Assembly (NCBI GenBank): GCA_903895255.1
Contig: CAITTG010000097.1
Coordinates: 62,001-126,000 of the forward strand
Direction: 5' to 3'
Length of the DNA: 64,000 nucleotides
DNA from: an uncultured Verrucomicrobia subdivision 3 bacterium
GTDB lineage: Bacteria > Verrucomicrobiota > Verrucomicrobiia > Limisphaerales > UBA11358
The position numbers were made by a program, and so were the translations under genes. This document shows, in pieces, positions 57,585 to 64,000 of the stretch (position 1 is the stretch's first letter; the number at the start of each line of letters is the position of its first letter). Under the pieces are notes generated by a model. The model was not told the DNA's origin and ran no database searches. It saw only the letters and a program-made list of their open reading frames with translations.

Positions 57585-58778
57585 TCAACCCGGAATTTTT
57601 TCCGCCGCCACCCGGGCAAACATCGTCTCCAAATCAATAATATATTGGGGAAAGTCGTAGCGTTCGCTCACCAGTTTGAGTCCGTTCTCCCCCAATTTGC
57701 GGGCCAGGGTTTTGTCCAGCAGCAGTTGCTTGAGGCGCGCGGCAAACTGGTCGCGGTCCATCCAGCGAACGAGGTAGCCATTGTAACCGTCCTCCAGCCA
57801 GTCCTTGATGCCGCCGGCATCGAAGGCGACCACGGGCAGGGCGTATCTCATGACTTCCAGGCCAATCGTGGCAATGGGTTCGGGCCAGAGCGAGCTGAGC
57901 GCCACCACGCTGCATTCGCGGTAATAGCCTTTAAGCTCCTCCTGCGGGATGAAACCCTTGAAATGGACGCGATCTGCCAGGCCGAGCTTGCCCGCCAGTT
58001 CCTCGCAATACGCCCGGTGGTTGCCATCCCCCAGGATGACGCACTCAAACGGCACGTCCAGCCGGGCCAGCGCTTCGATGAGCACATCCACGCCCTTGCC
58101 GCGAATAATCTGGCCGGCATACATGATCAGATTGCGCGAACCGAAGTCACTGCGCAAATTCGGGTCGCCCATGCGCGGCACGGGCGCGTGGATTTCAATG
58201 CGCGCCGGATCAAAACCGTTTTGGATGAGTTCGTCCCGCATGTAAGTGGTAACCACCACCATCCGCCGGAATTTCTGGTTGAGGGCGATTTCCTTTTTCT
58301 TGGCGGAATAACTCACCCATTTCAGCGGAAAACCGCCGCCGGAATTTTTCACGACCGAGGCCAGACAGGGGAAAATGCAGTAGAGCGAGGCCGGCCGCGT
58401 GCAGATCGCACGGGTAAAGTAATTGTACTTGTAACTGCGCATGCAATAGATGTCATGGTCATGCACCATGCGCACCAGCGGCACCCCGCCCGCCACCAGG
58501 GCGGCGATGACTTCCAGATCCGCCATTTTATGAACATACACCGCATCGGGTTGAAAGCGGGCCAGGGCCGAGCGCACCACCGCCGCGTTATCCCCGGCCC
58601 CCAAGGCGAAACGCTGCGTAAAGGTCGCCTGCCAGGCGGCCTCATTTTTGCCGGTGCCCGGACCATGCAGGATCCCGATGGCATGGCCTCGGGCCGCCAG
58701 TTCGGTGGCCGTGATATGAGCGTTCGCCTCGGCACCCGCCAGCGCGCCAAACCGCTCGTGAACGTAAAGAATTTTCAT
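57585..58778 (-). CDS. Glycosyltransferase family 4 protein
   Basis: 397 residues from ATG 58778 (MKILYVHERFGALAGAEAN), overlapping the REC-Hpt stop by 4 bp. GT-B fold: MYAGQIIRGKGVDVLIEAL and the donor site SSLWPEPIATIGLEVMRYALPVVAFDAGG. It is the last gene after the phosphorelay genes. Specificity unknown. Confidence 0.92.
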   Translation of the reverse strand: MKILYVHERFGALAGAEANAHITATELAARGHAIGILHGPGTGKNEAAWQATFTQRFALGAGDNAAVVRSALARFQPDAVYVHKMADLEVIAALVAGGVPLVRMVHDHDIYCMRSYKYNYFTRAICTRPASLYCIFPCLASVVKNSGGGFPLKWVSYSAKKKEIALNQKFRRMVVVTTYMRDELIQNGFDPARIEIHAPVPRMGDPNLRSDFGSRNLIMYAGQIIRGKGVDVLIEALARLDVPFECVILGDGNHRAYCEELAGKLGLADRVHFKGFIPQEELKGYYRECSVVALSSLWPEPIATIGLEVMRYALPVVAFDAGGIKDWLEDGYNGYLVRWMDRDQFAARLKQLLLDKTLARKLGENGLKLVSERYDFPQYIIDLETMFARVAAEKIPG

Positions 58779-59665
58779 AGGGGGTGAGGTGGGGAAATGG
58801 CCGCGCGTAAACGCTCCAGCACCGGCTGGCAGGCCGCATAATGCCGGTTTAACTGGAGGATGAGCGCATCGGCCATGGCCTGATCCCCCCGGCTGGCACA
58901 GTCCTCCAGCTCCAAACCCAGGCGGCGCATTTCGGCCAGACCAAAAATACTGCAACTGCCGGCCAGGGAATGCGCGGCGCGCGCGAAGATCTCGCGTTCC
59001 CCGGTTTGGGCAAGCCGGACCAGCTCCGCGAGTGCGCCCGGCGTGTCCTGAAAAAAGGCGGCAACCAGTTCGCACACTGCCTCCGGCCCCAGTTCCCGCT
59101 CAAGCTCGGCGAGGCTCGTTTCAATGGCCCGGACCACTTCCGGCGCCGGCTCGGGTGCGGGCACAGGTGCGGGCATTTCGTCAGCCGGCGCGCCCGCCAC
59201 CCGCAGGAGCGCCGCGTGCAACACTTCCAACCGCACGGGTTTGCTAATGTAGTCATCCATGCCGGCGGCGAGGCATTTCTCCCGGTCCCCCCGCATGGCA
59301 TTGGCGGTCATGGCAATGATGTGGGTGGGGCGCCGGCCCGAGTGGACCGGCAGTTGCGCCAGTTCGCGGATTTTGCGCGTGGTGGCATAGCCATCCAGCA
59401 CGGGCATGTTGCAATCCATGAGAATGACATCGTAAGGGATGGCCTCCCAAGCCTGAACGGTCTCCTGTCCATCGCAAGCAAAGTCTGCCTGACACCCTAG
59501 TTTCTGCAGCATGAAAATCGCGAGGCGGCGGTTCACGTCATTATCCTCCGCCACCAAAATGCGCAACCGGGCCAGGGCGGCCGCCGCCGTGGTCAGCGTG
59601 CCCCCGACCGGCCGGGCGGTCAGCGAGCCTCCTCCTAAAATTTGGATGGCACCGGCAAAGAGCAT
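58775..59665 (-). CDS. Response regulator receiver-Hpt fusion
   Basis: 296 residues. A receiver domain at ~33-160: VAEDNDVNRR, phosphoacceptor Asp in LMDCNMPVLDG, Lys in ISKPV. After a Pro/Glu-rich linker (APVPAPEPAPE) comes an Hpt domain (~185-290) with the phosphorylatable His in AHSLAGSCSIFG. This is a relay module that could take phosphate from the hybrid kinase upstream. The Hpt motif lacks the usual Lys three residues after His. The gene lies 72 bp after the kinase gene. Confidence 0.9.
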   Translation of the reverse strand: MLFAGAIQILGGGSLTARPVGGTLTTAAAALARLRILVAEDNDVNRRLAIFMLQKLGCQADFACDGQETVQAWEAIPYDVILMDCNMPVLDGYATTRKIRELAQLPVHSGRRPTHIIAMTANAMRGDREKCLAAGMDDYISKPVRLEVLHAALLRVAGAPADEMPAPVPAPEPAPEVVRAIETSLAELERELGPEAVCELVAAFFQDTPGALAELVRLAQTGEREIFARAAHSLAGSCSIFGLAEMRRLGLELEDCASRGDQAMADALILQLNRHYAACQPVLERLRAAISPPHPL

Positions 59666-59737
59666 AAATGATTCAGTTCAAAGGGTCGCACCTGTCCACC
59701 GGGCCTGGCAAACAGTGCCAACCCGGGCGGGCTGCCT

Positions 59738-62413
59738 TCACGGCGGTAGCTTGGTTGCGGCAGCATTGGTTTGGCCGACCAAGCCGCGGGCCACCGCCCC
59801 CCGCTGCAACGCTTCCTTCAAGGCTTCGGATCGAAAGGGTTTGGAAAGGTAATCATCCATGCCGGAGGCCAGGCAGTTTTCCCGTTCATCCGCCAGCGCA
59901 TTGGCCGTCAGGGCAATGATATAAGTGCGGCGCGGCTTGGGCTCCGCGGGTTTGGCCTCCTGCAGCCGGATTTCCCGCGTGGCCTCAAAGCCATCCATAA
60001 ACGGCATCTGGCAATCCATCAAGATCACATCGTAAATCCCGCGCTGCCAGGCCTTCAGCACCTCAAGACCATCCGGGGCAAAATCCGCCTTGCAACCCAG
60101 CTTTTCCAAAACCAGCATCGTCAGGCGGCGGTTGATGTCATGGTCCTCGGCCACCAGGATGCGCAAGTTTTGACCGGCAAACGGCTCCATACGGCGGGAA
60201 ATGGCGGGCTTGCTGGCCACCGCTTCCGGATGGTGCACCAAGGAAACAAGATAATTGAAAAGCTGGGATTGCTTGACGGGTTTGAACAGGCAGGCATCGC
60301 CTCGAAATGCCGCTGACGTTTCATTCATCAGCGACCGGTGTGTGAGGATGACCACCCGGGTGCCACTGGTCAGGGGCGCGGCGGCCAGGCGACTGGCCAA
60401 TTCCGCGCTTTTCATATCCGGCAGTTGCTCGTCGGCCAGCACCACCACATGGCTGTGACCTTGGTGCCGGGCCTGCTGGGCGGCCATGAGCGCTGCTTCC
60501 CCGGTCGCGCAACGGGTGCCCGCAACCCCCCAGGCCGCGAGCATGGCTGCCGCCGATTCGGCCGCACTGTCGTGCGCATCCGCCACCACCACAAAAATGG
60601 AGGTGAAATTAAATTCGCTGCGCGGGACGGCCGCCTGGCACCCAAACTCCAGCTCAAACCAGAAGGTCGAGCCCTGGCCCTCCGCACTGATCAACCCAAT
60701 GCTCCCGCCCATCAACTCCACCAGCCGTTTGCAAATCGCCAGCCCCAGCCCGGTGCCCCCATACTGGCGACGGGTGGTCGAGTCAGCCTGGGTAAAGGGG
60801 GTGAACAGCCGCGCCTGCTGCTCCGGCGAAATGCCGATGCCGGTGTCGGTAATGGCAAACTTCAAACGCAGTCGACCGGCCTCCCGGCTGGCGCAGTTCA
60901 CCCGCAAGACCACGCTGCCCGTCTCGGTAAACTTGACGGCGTTGGTAACCAAATTCACCAAAATCTGCCGCAGCCGGCCATCATCCCCATTTAAGATAAA
61001 CGGCACCTCCGGGGCCACCACCGCGGCAAATTCCAGCCCCTTGCCCTCCGCCCGGGGGGCGAGCAATTCAATCACCCCGTCCGTCAGGGCCCGGAAATCA
61101 AATTCATGCGGCTCCAATTTGAGCTGCGCGGATTCAATCTTGGAAAAATCCAGAATATCATTGATGATTTCCAGCAACGCTTCGCCACTGTTGTTGACGG
61201 CCTCCACATATTCCCGCTGCCGGGGATCCAGCCGGGTGTCCCGCAGCAGTCCGGACATCCCGATGATGGCGTTCATGGGGGTCCGGATTTCATGGCTCAT
61301 CACCGCCAGGAAATCGCTTTTGGCCTTGTTCGCCGCCTCGGCCGCATCCCGCGCCCGGACCAATTCCGCCGCCGAACGCTTGCTCTCGGTAATGTCGGAG
61401 GCGATGCCCAGCGTGCCCGTCACCCGGCCCTGCTCGTCAAACAGGGCGGTCACGGAGAGCATGACCGGAACCCGGGTGCCATCCTTGCGAATGTAAGTCC
61501 ATTCCCGCTCGTCCGGCCGGCCCAGCCGGGCCTTGGCGACAAAGGCCTCAAAGCCGGGCAAAATTTCCCGGCCCAGTTCCCGGGTCAGCTCCGCCGCGCG
61601 ATCTGCCACTTCGGCCGGGTCGTGAATGAACGCCGGCGTCAGCTTGCCCACCACCTCGCCGGCGCTGTAACCCAGCATTTTCTCGGCCGCAGGATTAAAG
61701 GTCAGGATAATTCCATCCGGACTGGCGGCAATAATCGCGTAATTGGCGGCGTTAAGAATGGCCTGTTGCAGCGTGTTGGTTTTGCGCAACTCCGCCTCCG
61801 CATTTTTCCGCTCGGTAATGTCGCTCTGAATGGCCATGAAATTGGCTACCCGCCCATTTTCATCATAAATGGGCTGCACCTCGATGGATAACCAATATTT
61901 ACGGCCGGTCTTGGAATAGTTGAGCAACTCCACACTGTAGCCCTCACCCCGGCTGATGCGCTCCCGCATGTAATTCACCGTGGCCTCGTCCGTGTCCGGT
62001 CCCCGCAACAAATGCCCCGGCTTTTTACCGCGCACCTCCTCCAGTGTGTAGCCGGTCAGCCGGACAAAACCCTCATTCACCCATTCGGTCAGCCCCAGCT
62101 CATCCGTCAGAATCACGGCATTGTCCGTGCGCGCGGCGATCAACGCGAGTTTGCGGGCTTCGGCCTCCTGAATGCGTAACTTTTGGTTGGCTTCCTCGGC
62201 CTTGCGCAAAGCGGCGTTGAGATCGTCCGAAGTCTGCCGCAGCAAGGAATTGCTGATGAGCTTGTCCTTGGACGCCCGGGAAAATTTAAACTCCAGCCGC
62301 AGCACTTGCTGCTCGGCTTGGGCGAGCAGAGCATCCAGCTCCGCCGCCTCCTCCGTCGTCAGCCGATTGGGGGCCAGGCTTTCGAGTCGGGATTTGAGAT
62401 TTTTAAGAGACAC
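59738..62413 (-). CDS. Hybrid sensor histidine kinase (PAS-PAS-HK-REC-REC)
   Basis: 891 residues, no transmembrane helix. An N-terminal coiled coil (~1-90) is followed by two PAS domains (~90-205, ~215-345), HisKA (SHEIRTPMNAIIGMS), HATPase (LVNLVTNAVKF, DTGIGIS, GGTGLGLAICKRL) and two receivers. The first receiver (~615-735) lacks part of its acidic pair (VVADAHD) but keeps an Asp in VLADEQLP; the second (~760-880) is canonical (VAEDHDIN, ILMDCQMPFMDG, LSKPF). A cytoplasmic sensor that likely passes phosphate to the REC-Hpt protein. It starts 3 bp after the FIST gene. Confidence 0.95.
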   Translation of the reverse strand: MSLKNLKSRLESLAPNRLTTEEAAELDALLAQAEQQVLRLEFKFSRASKDKLISNSLLRQTSDDLNAALRKAEEANQKLRIQEAEARKLALIAARTDNAVILTDELGLTEWVNEGFVRLTGYTLEEVRGKKPGHLLRGPDTDEATVNYMRERISRGEGYSVELLNYSKTGRKYWLSIEVQPIYDENGRVANFMAIQSDITERKNAEAELRKTNTLQQAILNAANYAIIAASPDGIILTFNPAAEKMLGYSAGEVVGKLTPAFIHDPAEVADRAAELTRELGREILPGFEAFVAKARLGRPDEREWTYIRKDGTRVPVMLSVTALFDEQGRVTGTLGIASDITESKRSAAELVRARDAAEAANKAKSDFLAVMSHEIRTPMNAIIGMSGLLRDTRLDPRQREYVEAVNNSGEALLEIINDILDFSKIESAQLKLEPHEFDFRALTDGVIELLAPRAEGKGLEFAAVVAPEVPFILNGDDGRLRQILVNLVTNAVKFTETGSVVLRVNCASREAGRLRLKFAITDTGIGISPEQQARLFTPFTQADSTTRRQYGGTGLGLAICKRLVELMGGSIGLISAEGQGSTFWFELEFGCQAAVPRSEFNFTSIFVVVADAHDSAAESAAAMLAAWGVAGTRCATGEAALMAAQQARHQGHSHVVVLADEQLPDMKSAELASRLAAAPLTSGTRVVILTHRSLMNETSAAFRGDACLFKPVKQSQLFNYLVSLVHHPEAVASKPAISRRMEPFAGQNLRILVAEDHDINRRLTMLVLEKLGCKADFAPDGLEVLKAWQRGIYDVILMDCQMPFMDGFEATREIRLQEAKPAEPKPRRTYIIALTANALADERENCLASGMDDYLSKPFRSEALKEALQRGAVARGLVGQTNAAATKLPP

Positions 62414-62416
62414 AGC

Positions 62417-63550
62417 CTACTTGAGGCGCAACAGCACCAAAGCGCACGTTTCATTATAAAAATCGCAACGCCCCACCAGGTTCTTGCCGATTTCACCATA
62501 GGTAAAAAAACCGAGTCCCGGGGCGTTCCAGATGCGCTGGGCCGCGCGAATTTCGTCCTCCACCATCGGCCCCAGCGCGGCGTGCCGGGCGATGCAGGAA
62601 AAAAACACCAGCAGGTCCGGCGGCGGTCCACCCGCCTGGGCAAACGTTTCAAAATCACGACGGGCATGATCCACCGTCTCAAAGCCCGGCGAACTGGAGA
62701 AGCGAACCCGGGCATTTTGCGGCACGGCCCCGGCAAACACCAAGGCCCGGCGCTCAAAATCCACTCCCACCACCGCGCGCAGCACGTGCGTGCCATCGTC
62801 CCGCATCACTTGCAGTGGGTATTCCATGCCAATCCCGGGCAGATCCACGTCGCGAATATCCAGATACTTCTTGTAAATGTCCAGCGCCGGCTCCCCGTCA
62901 ATCGAAAACACGACATTGCCCTCGGAGGAGGTCACCGTCTTGGGCGCACCCAACCCCACCCAACCGCTGGTGGCCAGGCCTTCCATGGCCACCCGGTCAT
63001 TGTCAAACACGCAAACTATCGCGCCATCGCTCGTCACGTGGGAGTTGGTAAACGCAAAGGTCTCTTTAAATTTCGCATCATCCCCCGCCAGGCCGCCAAA
63101 CAAGGGCACTTGATCGGGAAATTCGCCCAGCAAGCCGTGCACCACCTGCTCGCCATCACGCTTGATGCCGCTGACTACCACCATGAATGCCGGGTTTTTG
63201 TAAACTGATTTGCCCCAGCGCCCAATCGTGGCCCCCAACTCCAGGGAATCCAAGCCCGCCCCGTCCACCAGTTTCACTTGAAAGGCATCCGCGGGCAGTT
63301 CCAGCAGGGCGACCACGGCGGAATTCTCCAAGGCCCGGCTTTGGGCGCCCTCGGTGAAAATTTCTCCGCACGAACTGCAGGCAAAAAAAGGAAAACCAAA
63401 CTCACCCAGGGCCCGCGCCGTGTCCGCGATGCCCAAGTCCACCGAGCAGAAAAGAATCCCCAGTGTGGGCTTCAATCCGCCCGCGAGGGCGGCGCGGATG
63501 CCCGCCAAAAGTTCGGTTTGTGTGTTTGCCTTGAACGTTAGTTTCTTCAT
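62417..63550 (-). CDS. FIST-domain signal sensor protein
   Basis: 377 residues with FIST N- and C-terminal domains: FFACSSCGEIFTEGA, FGGLAGDDAKFKETFAF and the C-terminal FFTYGEIG...FYNETCALVLL. FIST proteins probably bind small ligands such as amino acids and often sit next to histidine kinases, as here (kinase gene 3 bp downstream). It may present the signal to the hybrid kinase. A 17-bp palindrome lies 5 bp before the start. Confidence 0.93.
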   Translation of the reverse strand: MKKLTFKANTQTELLAGIRAALAGGLKPTLGILFCSVDLGIADTARALGEFGFPFFACSSCGEIFTEGAQSRALENSAVVALLELPADAFQVKLVDGAGLDSLELGATIGRWGKSVYKNPAFMVVVSGIKRDGEQVVHGLLGEFPDQVPLFGGLAGDDAKFKETFAFTNSHVTSDGAIVCVFDNDRVAMEGLATSGWVGLGAPKTVTSSEGNVVFSIDGEPALDIYKKYLDIRDVDLPGIGMEYPLQVMRDDGTHVLRAVVGVDFERRALVFAGAVPQNARVRFSSSPGFETVDHARRDFETFAQAGGPPPDLLVFFSCIARHAALGPMVEDEIRAAQRIWNAPGLGFFTYGEIGKNLVGRCDFYNETCALVLLRLK

Positions 63551-63555
63551 GATTT

Positions 63556-63572
63556 GTTGCTACATTAGCAAC
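63556..63572 (-). promoter_or_regulatory. Perfect palindrome just before the FIST start codon
   Basis: GTTGCTA and TAGCAAC (7 bp each) around a 3-nt centre. On the mRNA strand the centre plus the next codon reads AUG UAG, a minimal start-stop pair, 5 nt before the hairpin ends at the true AUG (63550). It may be an operator or a translational control hairpin. Confidence 0.5.
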
Positions 63573-63678
63573 TGCTCCCGCTGGCGTCCACAAAACTTGC
63601 GCTGCCCCGCTGCCCGCCGGGCCCGCCAGGCGGCACCGCATGCCCCAGCGGCGCAACCGCCCCCCACCCGGGCTCGAC

Positions 63679-64000
63679 TCAGCCGGACATTGGCCGGGCC
63701 CGGCGCAATTTCGCCACCTCCGAATGCGCCACCACCACGTCGGGATCGCGCTGCAACGCCTCAAAGTAATGCGTGGCAAACCCATGATTGGCAGTGTCTT
63801 CAGAAGTTTCCGCCGGCACCAGCAGCCGGTAGGCTTCGCGGACCAATTCATCCAACCGGGACGCCTGCGGGGGCGTTTTCGCATCCAGCACGGTGTCAAT
63901 GGTCACGATCAGTTCGGAGAGGGGGTGCAGCCAGACAAACCAGGGGTCGCCCGCGAGTAACCGCAAAAAATGATGGGGGGAAAGAATTTTTCCAATGGTT
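63679..64000 (-). CDS. Hypothetical protein, 5' end outside window
   Basis: About 106 codons are visible, open to the right edge. The sequence FLRLLAGDPWFVWLHPLSELIVTIDTVLDAK, then ALQRDPDVVVAHSEV, looks like a small helical bacterial protein family of unknown function. A TTG at 63966 could start a 95-residue form, but the frame remains protein-like upstream. It precedes the FIST gene by 128 bp in the same orientation. Confidence 0.6.
   Translation of the reverse strand, partial: TIGKILSPHHFLRLLAGDPWFVWLHPLSELIVTIDTVLDAKTPPQASRLDELVREAYRLLVPAETSEDTANHGFATHYFEALQRDPDVVVAHSEVAKLRRARPMSG

Overview
The window looks like a chromosomal segment of a high-GC, Gram-negative bacterium of the Verrucomicrobiota (Pedosphaera/Limisphaerales-like). 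This is inferred from the gene mix: a planctomycete/verrucomicrobium-type small c-type cytochrome, a DUF2264 protein with a Tat signal, two exosortase loci, an FG-GAP surface protein, the order folP-cdaA-cdaR-glmM, and TolC/HlyD components that imply an outer membrane. No rRNA, tRNA, CRISPR array, integrase or complete insertion sequence was seen.

1-8.4 kb (minus strand): a tight five-gene operon encoding a TolC-type outer-membrane channel, a small periplasmic adaptor, a GAF-HlyD fusion, a fusion of a PqqD-like domain, an M50 metalloprotease and an HlyD arm, and a SecA-family ATPase that runs off the left edge. It resembles a tripartite exporter with a SecA paralogue in place of an ABC or RND pump. 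It is the best candidate here for an undescribed system.

8.6-31 kb: housekeeping and mixed genes. These are fabG-acpP-fabF, a pyrimidine-nucleoside phosphorylase, a small cytochrome c, the DUF2264 protein, dnaE, a lipoprotein amidase, a GH2 glycosidase, a periplasmic double-HMA protein, an acyltransferase, and a first exosortase locus (TPR protein, exosortase, membrane protein, EpsI-like protein, phosphohexomutase).

31-37 kb: an FG-GAP repeat surface protein, the folP-cdaA-cdaR-glmM operon (folate, c-di-AMP and cell-wall precursors), and a small toxin-antitoxin pair whose toxin gene is broken by a stop codon.

37-64 kb: a large exopolysaccharide region. It has a second exosortase operon (exosortase, EpsI, polyprenyl-phosphate sugar transferase), wecG/tagA, six GT4-like and one GT2 glycosyltransferases, a Wzx-like flippase, an alkaline-phosphatase-superfamily enzyme, a nucleotidyltransferase-fold protein, a second sugar transferase, a nucleotidyltransferase/beta-helix fusion and a uridine-kinase-like protein. 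Regulators are interleaved in the same operons: a receiver protein, an RsbW-GAF-SpoIIE kinase/phosphatase and two STAS proteins, then FIST, a hybrid histidine kinase and a REC-Hpt protein. This suggests that polysaccharide output is controlled by partner switching and a phosphorelay.

Two short GTAG-plus-hairpin elements (one inside dnaE, one in front of the polysaccharide operon) have the architecture of REP sequences.
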